37,949 nucleotides of DNA from Bacillota bacterium (GCA_023411645.1 JAEYON010000112.1:1-37949), one strand, 5' to 3'; shown: positions 15,064 through 22,903, numbered from the stretch's first letter. Numbers and translations are program-made. Notes: generated from the letters alone by a model not told the origin.

Positions 15064-16032
15064 CTAAACCCTACCTTTCTTGGATGAAAATACATTTCCA
15101 AGCTTGTCAAAAATATTTAGCGAGATCTCCTTCGAGCCCATCAGACCTTGAGGCCGGAAAATCATAATGACGATCAAGGCCAGCGCATATATGATCATAC
15201 GAACTTCAGCGAACGACTGAAGAAAGCTGGATATAATCGCAAGTAAAATAGCGGCGATAATGGAGCCCGAAATACTTCCCAAACCTCCCAGTACAACAAT
15301 AACGAGAACGTCTACGGATTTCAGGAAACCAAACAGGTCAGGCTTCAGAAAGTAAAAATAAGAAGCATAAAGGGCGCCTGCGATCCCTGCACAAAAAGCA
15401 CCAATTGTGAATGCTGTAACTTTGTACCTTGTCGTATTGATGCCCATTGCCTCTGATGCGATTTCATCCTCACGGATTGAAATACAAGCACGGCCATGGG
15501 AGGATTTTAAAAAGTTTACTATGACTAAAACAGTACCGGCAGTAAAAATGAAAAGCCATAACCAGTTAACAAATTGCGGTATTCCTATCAATCCTGCAGC
15601 ACCGTTCGTGATTTCAAGATTCAAAAATATGATACGTATAATTTCAGACATACCTAACGTTGCGATGGCAAGGTAGTCTCCACGAAGCCGGAGTGTCGGA
15701 AGTCCGACAAGAAAACCGACTACCGCAGCCGCAATAGCGCCTGCAAATACTCCGATGATAAATCCCAGTGTTGTCGGCGTCCTAAGCGTAATCAGAGCAC
15801 AAACATATGCTCCTATAGACATAAAGCCTGCATGTCCCAATGAGAATTGCCCCGTAAAGCCAGTGATCAGATTAAGGCTGACCGCCAGAATAATATTGAT
15901 ACAGATCGTCGCAAGCGTTGCCTGTAAATAGTCACTGATAATGTTTGTTGATATCAACACCTGAATGATGATAAAGGTGAGAGATAGCGAAATAACTTTA
16001 TTTGTGGCATTAGATTTCAATAACTTTTTCAC
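15064..16032 (-). CDS. livM: branched-chain amino acid ABC transporter permease LivM
   Basis: Membrane permease of 322 residues with about nine hydrophobic segments. The LivM hallmark LITGFTGQFSLGHAGFMSIGAY is near residue 55 and the cytoplasmic coupling region GRACISIREDEIASEAMGI is at about residue 180. It pairs with LivH to form the membrane channel of the importer. The gene lies 3 bp from both livH and livG. Confidence 0.95.
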   Translation of the reverse strand: MKKLLKSNATNKVISLSLTFIIIQVLISTNIISDYLQATLATICINIILAVSLNLITGFTGQFSLGHAGFMSIGAYVCALITLRTPTTLGFIIGVFAGAIAAAVVGFLVGLPTLRLRGDYLAIATLGMSEIIRIIFLNLEITNGAAGLIGIPQFVNWLWLFIFTAGTVLVIVNFLKSSHGRACISIREDEIASEAMGINTTRYKVTAFTIGAFCAGIAGALYASYFYFLKPDLFGFLKSVDVLVIVVLGGLGSISGSIIAAILLAIISSFLQSFAEVRMIIYALALIVIMIFRPQGLMGSKEISLNIFDKLGNVFSSKKGRV

Positions 16033-16035
16033 TAT

Positions 16036-16920
16036 TTACACCTTCTCCCTAATATTTTTGCCCAGCAGTCCTGCAGGTTTCACAATAAGAATCAGAATCA
16101 GAATAGCAAACACCACCGCATCTCTGTACATGGAATTGCCATATCCCGAAACGAGCACCTCCACCGCACCGATGAAGTAACCTCCGATCATGGCTCCCGG
16201 AATGATCCCGATTCCACCAAAAACTGCCGCGACGAAGGCCTTAAGGCCCGGCACAACACCCATCAGCGGGTTGATGGAATTATAGTATACACCTACCAGA
16301 ACACCTGCCGCGCCTGCCAGAGCAGAACCAAGGGCAAAGGTAAAGGAGATAGTGCTGTTCACATTGATCCCCATTAGCTCTGCCGCATCTTGATCCAGGG
16401 AGACCGCGCGCATTGCCTTGCCGACTCTTGTTTTTTTGACGATGAACTGCAGAAGGATCATTAAGATAACTGTTGTGGCAACAATTAGTATCTGTTGCAT
16501 GGAAATCACAATATTCCCAAGTTTGAAGGTCTCAGCCATCAATCCTGTCATCTCCGGATAAGTACGAACCTTTGCCTTTACAAAGGCCATAGTGCCGTAT
16601 TCCAAAAATAATGAAACACCTATTGCGGTAATAAGCACTGCAATTCTCGTTGCATTTCTCAATGGCTTATAAGCTATTTTTTCTATCAGAACGCCAAGTA
16701 ACGTACAAATAGCCATTGCGATCAGTATAGACGGCAGAAAGCCAAGATGGAAAGTCGTCATACAAAAATAGCCAATATATGCTCCGAGCATATAAACATC
16801 ACAGTGGGCAAAGTTGATGAGCTTGATAATTCCATATACCATGGTATATCCAAGTGCAATCAGGGCATAGATACTGCCCAGGGATATACCGTTAATTATC
16901 TGCTGCAAAAATTGTTCCAA
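16036..16920 (-). CDS. livH: branched-chain amino acid ABC transporter permease LivH
   Basis: Membrane permease of 294 residues with about eight segments. It begins with the LivH block QQIINGISLGSIYALIALGY followed by MVYGIIKLINFAHCD. The coupling loop GKAMRAVSLDQDAAELMGI and the GIGIIPGAMIGGYFIG block are conserved. It follows livJ by 105 bp that contains a strong stem-loop, so it is probably expressed at a lower level than the binding protein. Confidence 0.95.
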   Translation of the reverse strand: MEQFLQQIINGISLGSIYALIALGYTMVYGIIKLINFAHCDVYMLGAYIGYFCMTTFHLGFLPSILIAMAICTLLGVLIEKIAYKPLRNATRIAVLITAIGVSLFLEYGTMAFVKAKVRTYPEMTGLMAETFKLGNIVISMQQILIVATTVILMILLQFIVKKTRVGKAMRAVSLDQDAAELMGINVNSTISFTFALGSALAGAAGVLVGVYYNSINPLMGVVPGLKAFVAAVFGGIGIIPGAMIGGYFIGAVEVLVSGYGNSMYRDAVVFAILILILIVKPAGLLGKNIREKV

Positions 16921-16961
16921 ATGAATCCCCCGCTTTCAAGCATCAAGACCAATAAACATAC

Positions 16962-16994
16962 ATAAGTGGGGGTATTAAAATCCCCCCCACTTAT
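16962..16994 (-). other. stem-loop between livJ and livH
   Basis: ATAAGTGGGGG (16962-16972) pairs with CCCCCACTTAT (16984-16994), an 11-bp stem. On the minus strand no T tract follows. Such hairpins after binding-protein genes usually protect the upstream message and partly stop transcription, giving more LivJ than membrane components. This role is inferred. Confidence 0.55.
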
Positions 16995-17025
16995 AATATC
17001 AGAATAATATTAGATTAAGCAACCT

Positions 17026-18180
17026 CTATTTACCGACCTTTTCGCTTGTAGCCTGAACACCGTCTTTCAACCCAATGACAACGATCGATTTCACAGGATT
17101 GTGATTTTCGTCCACGCTAAAGGATCCGGTTACACCAACAAAGTCCTTGGTGGTTTCGAGTGCATTCTTTATGGATTCACCGTTAAGCTTATCAGCGCGG
17201 CTGATACCATCGGCGACAAATTTCGCCAGGTCGTATCCGAGTGCGTTGAATGCATCCGGCTCCTTACCATATTTCGCTTTAAAATCTTCAATAAACTTAA
17301 TTACCAATGGATCTTTATCAAGCGATGAATAGTGGTTGGAGAAGAAAACGTTATTGAGCGCTTCAGCTCCGGCCAGGTTAATGAGCTCGGGGGAATCAAA
17401 TCCATCTGCGCCGAGTACTGGAGCATCGATACCCTGTGCACGTGCCTGCTTGATTATAAGGCCCACTTCTTCGTAATAACCCGGAATAAATACTACATCA
17501 AAATCTTTGCTCTTTATGCTCGTAATAACGGCATTGAAATCTGTGTCTCCGTCAAGATAAGCTTCCTCTGCAACAATTGTGCCGCCGCCTGCCGTAAAGA
17601 CGTTTTTGAAGCTCGCCGCCAATCCCTTTGCATAGTCGCTGGAGCTGTCCATGATGATAACAGCCTTCGATTTTGAAAGATTATCCAGTGCATAGGTCGC
17701 CATTATCTCGCCCTGGAAGGAATCGCTGAAGCAGATACGGAAAGCATATTCCTTCACGCCGTTTGCATCTACTGTAACATCGTCAGCCGTAGCAGATCCG
17801 GAAGCAACCGGAACCTTATTTTTGTTTGCTACAGGAATTGTAGCTTTGAAGGAACCTGATGTGGCAGGGCCCATAATCGCAACGACCTTATCCTGCGTCA
17901 TTAGCTTGGTTGCAAGAGTAGTGGCCTCGGCAGGCTCTGATTTCGTGTCATACTTTACAGCCACAAGTTTCTTACCGTTGATACCTCCGGCTGCATTGAT
18001 TTCCTCGATAGCCATTTCAATTCCTTCTACCGAGCTTTGTCCATAGGTCGCAACACCACCGGACAATTCATAGTTGATACCGATTTTGATCTCGTTTGCG
18101 TTTGCAGCAGGGCCGCCGCAGCCGGCAAGGAGTGTAATGGCCATAACTGCAATTAATGTGATGCTTAAAATTCTTTTCAT
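17026..18180 (-). CDS. livJ: branched-chain amino acid ABC transporter substrate-binding lipoprotein LivJ
   Basis: Extracellular binding protein (384 residues). The N terminus is a lipoprotein signal with lipobox LLAGC (Cys21). The mature part is a Leu/Ile/Val-binding (Peripla_BP_6) fold: IKIGINYELSGGVATYGQS, GINGKKLVAVKYDTKSEP, VAIMGPATSGSF, VPVASGSATADDV. The ATG at 18180 has a strong GGAGGAGAG site. First gene of the liv operon; a consensus promoter lies about 140 bp upstream with tandem dyad repeats behind it. The exact amino acid bound is not determined by sequence. Confidence 0.95.
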   Translation of the reverse strand: MKRILSITLIAVMAITLLAGCGGPAANANEIKIGINYELSGGVATYGQSSVEGIEMAIEEINAAGGINGKKLVAVKYDTKSEPAEATTLATKLMTQDKVVAIMGPATSGSFKATIPVANKNKVPVASGSATADDVTVDANGVKEYAFRICFSDSFQGEIMATYALDNLSKSKAVIIMDSSSDYAKGLAASFKNVFTAGGGTIVAEEAYLDGDTDFNAVITSIKSKDFDVVFIPGYYEEVGLIIKQARAQGIDAPVLGADGFDSPELINLAGAEALNNVFFSNHYSSLDKDPLVIKFIEDFKAKYGKEPDAFNALGYDLAKFVADGISRADKLNGESIKNALETTKDFVGVTGSFSVDENHNPVKSIVVIGLKDGVQATSEKVGK

Positions 18181-18317
18181 TCTTCTCTCTCCTCCATGTT
18201 TTATTATTTCTGTATAATTCCCACACCTGGAATTTTGTTAAACAAAAAAAGCTTTGTCTCCCCTTAAAGGCAAACCACACTGTTTATCCCTTCGGAAGTA
18301 AAGCAATATTTTTAATA

Positions 18318-18346
18318 AGTTTATATCTATTATGTGAAATTGTCAA
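18318..18346 (-). promoter_or_regulatory. sigma-A promoter for the liv operon
   Basis: Minus-strand consensus TTGACA (18341-18346), 17-bp spacer, TAAACT (18318-18323); an overlapping TATAAA at 15-bp spacing is an alternative -10. The tandem repeats begin 4 bp upstream of the -35 box. Confidence 0.65.
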
Positions 18347-18350
18347 TTTG

Positions 18351-18421
18351 TTTTATATGCAATTTCTAAATTGTTTTATATGCAATTTCTAAGTTGTGTT
18401 TTATATTCAATTTATAAATTG
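18351..18421. repeat. three tandem 23-bp repeats with internal dyads, candidate operator array
   Basis: Copies at 18351-18373, 18374-18396 and 18399-18421. The first two share the 20-mer TTTTATATGCAATTTCTAAR before TTG; the third differs at two positions in that stretch. Each contains an inverted repeat CAATTTNTAARTTG with a two-base centre. A partial copy of the same words (AATTGTCAATTTG) lies at the livJ -35. The spacing of 23-25 bp, about two helical turns, would put bound dimers on one face of the DNA. This suits cooperative control of livJ and perhaps the divergent nagB-like gene. The binding protein is unknown. Confidence 0.6.
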
Positions 18422-18457
18422 TCAATAAATTATAATGAAAAACTGTGAAGAAAAATG

Positions 18458-18463
18458 TATAAT
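18458..18463 (+). promoter_or_regulatory. -10 box for the nagB-like gene
   Basis: Perfect TATAAT with a weak -35 (ATGAAA, 18435-18440) at 17-bp spacing. It leaves a short leader before AGGAGG and ATG 18493. Another TATAAT at 18431-18436 is possible. Confidence 0.45.
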
Positions 18464-18492
18464 AGATAAATGTCAATAAATCAGGAGGCGTT

Positions 18493-19308
18493 ATGGATAT
18501 TATAATTAAAGAAGACTATAAAGAACTAAGCAAATACGCGGCAGAATTCATTGCAAATTTTGTTAAATCCAAGCCGGACTGTGTCCTTGGGTTTGCCACC
18601 GGAAGCACACCTTTAGCAACCTATAAGGAATTAATAAAAATGCATAATGAGGGACTCGATTTTTCACAGGTAAAAACCTTCAACCTCGATGAATATCTCG
18701 GTGTGGGGATCGACCTTGACAAGCCTTACGGTCAGGATCAGAGTTATGCCAGGTTTATGTATGAGGAGCTCTTCAGACATATCAATATTAAAAAAGAAAA
18801 TATACACATCCCCGACGGGCTTTCAAAGGATCCGGTGCAATTGTGCAAGTCGTATGAGGAAGAGATCAAAAGGCATGGAGGGATTGACCTGCAGCTCCTG
18901 GGGATTGGCGGCGATGGGCATTGGGGCTTTAACGAGCCCGGATCTTCCCTGGCCTCCAGGACCAGGGTACAGGCTTTGACACAGCAAACGCTCAATGACA
19001 ATTATGAAGCCTTTTATAAAAATGCAGGAATTGATAGGTCAATGATGCCGCATTTTGCCATAACAATGGGGATCGGTACTATTTTAGATGCAAAAAACAT
19101 ACTCATGCTCGCCAACGGTATTAAAAAAGCAGATGTGGTAGCAAAAGCCCTGGAAGGGCCGGTAACATCACAGATCACTGCATCCGCAATACAACTGCAC
19201 TCCGGAGGTATCACTGTGGTGCTTGATAATTCAGCCGCTTCAAAGCTTCAGCACATTGAGTACTATATGCATGTTGAAAAGCTGAAAAAAGAGTACAGTC
19301 TGTCATAA
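18493..19308 (+). CDS. nagB: glucosamine-6-phosphate deaminase (NagB family)
   Basis: Converts glucosamine 6-phosphate to fructose 6-phosphate and ammonia, feeding amino sugars into glycolysis. Length 271 is normal. The phosphate-binding FATGSTPLATYKEL, the NLDEYLG block and the catalytic motif GDGHWGFNEPGSSLASRTR are intact; Asp141, His143 and Glu148 have the same numbers as the E. coli catalytic residues. The loop after NLDEYLG (GVGIDLDKPYGQDQSYARFM) differs from the classical enzyme, so a related sugar phosphate substrate is possible. AGGAGG precedes ATG 18493. There is no nagA or transporter beside it. Its stop is 2 bp from that of convergent infC. Confidence 0.85.
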   Translation: MDIIIKEDYKELSKYAAEFIANFVKSKPDCVLGFATGSTPLATYKELIKMHNEGLDFSQVKTFNLDEYLGVGIDLDKPYGQDQSYARFMYEELFRHINIKKENIHIPDGLSKDPVQLCKSYEEEIKRHGGIDLQLLGIGGDGHWGFNEPGSSLASRTRVQALTQQTLNDNYEAFYKNAGIDRSMMPHFAITMGIGTILDAKNILMLANGIKKADVVAKALEGPVTSQITASAIQLHSGGITVVLDNSAASKLQHIEYYMHVEKLKKEYSLS

Positions 19309-19310
19309 CA

Positions 19311-19832
19311 CTACTTCGTATTCGCAACCGGGTTCAGCACCATCATCATGCTTCTGCCATCAAGCCGGGGTTGTTTCTCCATCGTCCCAAATTCTTTGAC
19401 AGCCTCGGCAAATTTGGCCATAACTTCCTGCCCTGTTGAAGTGTATCTCATTTCCCTGCCTCTGAACCTGATACTGACTTTCACCTTATTCCCGCCTTGC
19501 AAAAATTTACAGGCGTTTTTCATTTTGAATTCAAAATCGTGATCTTCAATTGTCGCCGACAGCCTGATTTCTTTCAGGCTTATCTGCTTCTGGTTCTTTC
19601 TTGCCTCCTTCTCCCGTTTTGCCTGTTCAAAGAGGCTTTTACTGTAATCGGTGATTTTACATACCGGCGGCGCCGCATTCGGCGCAATCATCACCAGATC
19701 CAAATTTTTCTCTTCTGCCAGCTTCTGTGCTTCCTGTGTCGGCATAATGCCAAGCATTGTTCCATCTGAGTCAACAACCCGTATTTCCTTGTCCCTTATT
19801 TCCTCATTCATAATCGGCTCGTTTTTCCTGAT
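19311..19832 (-). CDS. infC: translation initiation factor IF-3, probably starting at ATC
   Basis: IF-3 binds the 30S subunit and checks the start codon. N-domain (MNEEIRDKEIRVVDSDG, IAPNAAPPVCKITDYSKSLF), lysine-rich linker and C-domain (VKVSIRFRGREMRYTSTGQE) are complete. The ATC codon at 19830-19832 has GGAGG 8 bp upstream (19841-19845). Its first residues IRKNE align with the ATT start of B. subtilis IF-3 (ISKD), and the 173-residue product has the usual length. The ATG at 19811 has no suitable site, and the one at 19883 lies upstream of the predicted promoter -10. Non-AUG starts on infC are a known self-regulation device. No rpmI or rplT follows, and the DYSKSLFEQ segment departs from the usual DYGK[FY]; it could be a second IF-3 copy. 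Confidence 0.85.
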   Translation of the reverse strand: MRKNEPIMNEEIRDKEIRVVDSDGTMLGIMPTQEAQKLAEEKNLDLVMIAPNAAPPVCKITDYSKSLFEQAKREKEARKNQKQISLKEIRLSATIEDHDFEFKMKNACKFLQGGNKVKVSIRFRGREMRYTSTGQEVMAKFAEAVKEFGTMEKQPRLDGRSMMMVLNPVANTK

Positions 19833-19862
19833 ATCAGACACCTCCAATAATTTTAACGTTCT

Positions 19863-19868
19863 ATTATA
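19863..19868 (-). promoter_or_regulatory. -10 box of the infC promoter
   Basis: Perfect TATAAT on the minus strand (ATTATA on plus), with TTGTTT 19 bp upstream as a weak -35. The predicted start near 19856 gives a ~24-base leader to the ATC codon and excludes the ATG at 19883. Confidence 0.45.
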
Positions 19869-19982
19869 TCTTATCATGAACAATCGAAAACAAAAAGCGG
19901 GTTCCCAACAAAATTGAGTTTCCGCTCAAATATTTTCAATTTTTAAAGCAGGATTTCTATTAATCTGCGTCGAAACACTTAT

Positions 19983-19993
19983 TGGTCAGACCA
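19983..19993. promoter_or_regulatory. operator TGGTCAGACCA upstream of the GntR regulator
   Basis: Eleven-base palindrome (TGGTC, centre A, GACCA), 27 bp before ATG 20021. It has the TGGTNNNACCA form bound by FadR-subfamily GntR regulators such as LldR and PdhR. An almost identical copy lies before etfB at 20781. Its position downstream of any likely promoter suggests repression of the regulator's own gene. Confidence 0.7.
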
Positions 19994-20020
19994 CCATACC
20001 ACATATGGAAAGGAAGAAAT

Positions 20021-20719
20021 ATGGAAATAAGTCCAATTAGTATGAAGAGAATATACCAGACTATTATCAGCCAATTCATTGACCTGATTAAAGCAGGTGA
20101 TCTGAAGGTTGGTGAGAGGCTTCCGCCCGAGCGGACCTTGTCAGAGATGTTCAAAGTGAGCCGCGCATCGATCCGTGAAGCATTCAGTGCCATGGAGATC
20201 ATTGGCCTTATAGAAGTAAGACCCGGTGAAGGTTCATTTATAACGGATCTTAATATTGGTCCTTTTATAAGTACCATATCTCCGTTATTAGTCACAAATG
20301 ACAATTTGGAGACTGATCTGCTTGATTTCAGAAAGCTTATTGAAATAGAAGCAGTCAAGCTGGCTGCCATCAAGGCTGACGAATCGGGGCTGTCCCTGTT
20401 GCAGCGTTCCTTGTCCAAGATGGAAGCCGCGGTAGAAAAAAACGATGCTGTGATGGGCGCCGAGGCGGATGTGGAATTTCACAAAGCATTATTCACTCTG
20501 ACGGGAAACTATATCCTAATAAAGGCTGCCGAATGCACGGCTTATTTGTTTGAAAGCTCTGTTAAATTCAACAGGGCCAGAATATTGAAGGATGAAAGCA
20601 ACTCAAAAGTATTATTGGCACAGCACAATGGTATTTTTAATGCAATAAGGCAGAGAAATGTACAGGAAGCAACTGAAATTATGGACAATCATTTAAGCTT
20701 TGTTCATGAAATACGCTGA
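20021..20719 (+). CDS. GntR-family (FadR/FCD subfamily) regulator of the lactate operon, LctA-like
   Basis: Transcription factor of 232 residues. The winged helix-turn-helix is at about residues 10-75 (LKVGERLPPERTLSEMF, VSRASIREAFSAMEIIGLIE, VRPGEGSFI). The FCD effector domain follows, with the metal/acid-binding pattern: FRKLIEIEAVKLAA, ADVEFHKALFTLTGN and HNGIFNAIRQRN. AAGGAAG lies 5-10 bp before ATG 20021; the upstream start at 19982 would cross the operator. Placed directly before etfB-etfA-lactate dehydrogenase, as lctA is in Acetobacterium woodii. The effector is probably lactate, by inference from position and from LldR. Confidence 0.87.
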   Translation: MEISPISMKRIYQTIISQFIDLIKAGDLKVGERLPPERTLSEMFKVSRASIREAFSAMEIIGLIEVRPGEGSFITDLNIGPFISTISPLLVTNDNLETDLLDFRKLIEIEAVKLAAIKADESGLSLLQRSLSKMEAAVEKNDAVMGAEADVEFHKALFTLTGNYILIKAAECTAYLFESSVKFNRARILKDESNSKVLLAQHNGIFNAIRQRNVQEATEIMDNHLSFVHEIR

Positions 20720-20780
20720 CTTACTCAATCAATATTTATACGATAATCAGGCCTGTGATCCAACAGATCATTTGCTGTTA

Positions 20781-20791
20781 TGGTCTGACCA
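20781..20791. promoter_or_regulatory. operator TGGTCTGACCA upstream of etfB
   Basis: Same palindrome as at 19983-19993 with only the central base changed (A to T), 28 bp before ATG 20820. The repeated site links the GntR-type regulator to the etfB-etfA-lctD-larA operon. I could not settle the promoter in the 100-bp gap. Confidence 0.7.
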
Positions 20792-20819
20792 CTAGGCCAA
20801 TAAAGAAAGGAATAAAAAA

Positions 20820-21608
20820 ATGAAGATACTGGTTTGTATTAAGCAAGTACCCGGCACCACCAGCGTACAGGTGGATGAAAAAACAGGAGTGCTCAAAAGA
20901 GACGGGGTAGAGAGTAAAATGAATCCTTATGATTTGTTTGCTTTGGAAACTGCCCTATGGATAAAAGAGAGGATGGGCGGTAGTATTACCGCTGTTACCA
21001 TGGGCCCGCCCCAGGCGCAGAGCATTATAAAGGAAGCCTACATGATGGGCGCTGATGATGGATACATCTTTTCAGACAGAAGATTCGCCGGAGCGGACGT
21101 ACTTGCAACCTCCTACACCCTTTCACAGGGGATTGCGTCGATAGGCAGTTTTGATATCATTTTGTGCGGGAAGCAAACTACCGACGGAGATACTGCACAG
21201 GTCGGCCCAGCCCTTGCCGAATACCTTGGCATACCTCATGCCGCATGGGTAAAGTCCATTGACGGGATTTCTGAAAAAGGTATTATAGTTGCGCAAGATA
21301 TGGCCGACAGTGTGGAATTCATTGAACTGACCTATCCGTGCCTGATTACGGTTGAAAAGGATATCATGCAGCCAAGACTTCCCTCTTTCAGAAAAAAGCT
21401 GCTGACTTCGGAACGGGCAGTAAACATATTGAGTCTGGACGATTTTGCTGATAAGGATGAGCATAAATACGGTCTCAACGGTTCAGCAACAAGGGTCGAA
21501 AGAATCTTTCCGCCCGAATCTAATACCCATCAGATCATTTGGGAGGATGAACCAGATAAACTGGTTGATAAAATTTTCGGAACCTTGGCGCAACAGAAGC
21601 TTTTGTGA
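20820..21608 (+). CDS. etfB: electron transfer flavoprotein beta subunit of lactate dehydrogenase complex (LctB-like)
   Basis: EtfB of 262 residues, starting MKILVCIKQVPGTTSVQVDE. The nucleotide-binding segment CGKQTTDGDTAQVGPALAEYL is the form found in bifurcating Etfs, where EtfB carries the bifurcating FAD and meets NADH. With EtfA and the downstream FAD dehydrogenase it should form the LDH-Etf complex. That complex drives lactate oxidation with NAD+ using reduced ferredoxin, as shown for A. woodii LctBCD. AAAGGA lies before ATG 20820. An 86-bp gap separates it from etfA. Confidence 0.92.
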   Translation: MKILVCIKQVPGTTSVQVDEKTGVLKRDGVESKMNPYDLFALETALWIKERMGGSITAVTMGPPQAQSIIKEAYMMGADDGYIFSDRRFAGADVLATSYTLSQGIASIGSFDIILCGKQTTDGDTAQVGPALAEYLGIPHAAWVKSIDGISEKGIIVAQDMADSVEFIELTYPCLITVEKDIMQPRLPSFRKKLLTSERAVNILSLDDFADKDEHKYGLNGSATRVERIFPPESNTHQIIWEDEPDKLVDKIFGTLAQQKLL

Positions 21609-21694
21609 GAGGCAAAGGCTTTTGTGACCGATGTTCCAGTAAATAGCAGCCCGCAAAAACCTTTTATATTACATGAATCAAAGGAGATTATAAA

Positions 21695-22903
21695 ATGGCC
21701 ACACATGCAATTAACGAGAAAAAATGCGATTTATGCGGCATCTGCGTTAAAGCTTGTCCCTTCGGCGCACTTGAAATAAGAAACAAAAAAGTGGAAGTAA
21801 CCGCATCATGCAAAATGTGCCGCATTTGTATCAAAAACTGCCCCAACAATGCAATTGCGTTAATAGATGAAGCCAGAGCATCGATTAACAAGAATGAGTG
21901 GAAAGGTATCCTGGTCTATGTTGAGCATACGGACGGCGTTGTCCATCCCGTTACGTTTGAATTGATCGGAAAAGCCCAACAGCTGGCATCCAGGATACAG
22001 CACCCGGTCTATTGTCTTTTCATGGGCAGCGGCATCATGGAGGAAGCAGAAAATCTTTTAAATTACGGCGTTGACAGGGTATTTGCCTATGATGACGGGC
22101 AATTGCGGCACTATAGAGCTGATCTGTACACAAATGTTTTCGAAAATTGCATTAATAAAGTCAAACCTTCCATTGTCCTGGTTGGAGCTACCTCCATTGG
22201 AAGATCGCTGGCTCCGAGGGTAGCGGTAAGATACAGGACCGGGCTGACAGCTGACTGTACGCAGCTTGAAGTAAGAAGCAATACCGACCTAGTACAAATC
22301 CGCCCCGCGTTCGGTGGTAATATTATGGCTCAGATCATTACTCCCAACAGCAGGCCGCAGTTTGCCACCGTCAGGTACAAGGTCATGGATAAGGCCGGCT
22401 GCGGCAGAAATGCGGACGCCGCTGTGGTACGGATGGAGGCCGGTAAAAGCATCCTGAAATCAAGCATCAAGGTGCTCCAGGTGATTGCAAAGGAAAAACT
22501 ACCCTCCATCTCAGATGCCGAGATCATTATTGCCGGCGGCAGGGGGCTGAAGGAGCAAAAAGATCTTTCCCTGCTTGAGGATCTGGCGGAATTGCTGGGG
22601 GGGCAAGTTGCCGTTACCAGGCCGCTGGTGGAAGCCGGGTGGGCGCCGTATACCCGGCAGATCGGACTTTCGGGCAGGACGGTAAAACCAAGGCTGATAA
22701 TAACCTGCGGAATATCTGGAGCGGTGCAGTTTACTGCATGCATGAACACTGCGGAACACATTTTTGCTATTAACAGGGATAAGAACGCGCCTATATTTAA
22801 AGTAGCCCATTACGGGGTTGTTGGTGATCTTTATGAAGTCCTGCCCGGGCTGATCGAGAAGATAAAAAAGGAGGAAAACATTACATGCTATATAAAAAAC
22901 TAA
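21695..22903 (+). CDS. etfA: electron transfer flavoprotein alpha subunit with N-terminal ferredoxin domain (LctC-like)
   Basis: EtfA of 402 residues. It begins with a two-cluster ferredoxin domain (C11-x2-C14-x2-C17-x3-C21-P and C39-x2-C42-x2-C45-x3-C49-P), which ordinary EtfA lacks and which the lactate dehydrogenase-linked forms have. The Etf domain follows, ending in the FAD-binding block RPLVEAGWAPYTRQIG, SGRTVKPRLIITCGISGAVQ. The extra clusters are the likely entry for ferredoxin electrons in flavin-based bifurcation or confurcation. AAAGGAG lies upstream of ATG 21695; the end overlaps the dehydrogenase gene by 19 bp. Confidence 0.93.
   Translation: MATHAINEKKCDLCGICVKACPFGALEIRNKKVEVTASCKMCRICIKNCPNNAIALIDEARASINKNEWKGILVYVEHTDGVVHPVTFELIGKAQQLASRIQHPVYCLFMGSGIMEEAENLLNYGVDRVFAYDDGQLRHYRADLYTNVFENCINKVKPSIVLVGATSIGRSLAPRVAVRYRTGLTADCTQLEVRSNTDLVQIRPAFGGNIMAQIITPNSRPQFATVRYKVMDKAGCGRNADAAVVRMEAGKSILKSSIKVLQVIAKEKLPSISDAEIIIAGGRGLKEQKDLSLLEDLAELLGGQVAVTRPLVEAGWAPYTRQIGLSGRTVKPRLIITCGISGAVQFTACMNTAEHIFAINRDKNAPIFKVAHYGVVGDLYEVLPGLIEKIKKEENITCYIKN

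Larger units (their letters stand above)
18181..18492. other. divergent control region of livJ and the nagB-like gene
   Basis: This 312-bp, very AT-rich region holds the livJ promoter, three tandem dyad repeats, a likely -10 for the nagB-like gene and a ~130-base livJ leader. In the leader (minus strand) a weak imperfect hairpin near 18250-18275 is followed by seven T (near 18243-18249), so an attenuator is possible but poorly supported. Confidence 0.5.

Noticed and set aside
18236..18280. Transcription attenuator in the livJ leader
   Set aside because: A run of seven T follows an imperfect hairpin (TTTG/CAAA plus CCTT/AAGG with a bulge), but the stem is weak and no alternative fold was found.
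18351..18421. CodY boxes upstream of livJ
   Set aside because: The dyads resemble AATTTTCWGAAAATT only loosely (about six mismatches in the best alignment) and have a different centre, although CodY control of such genes would be sensible.
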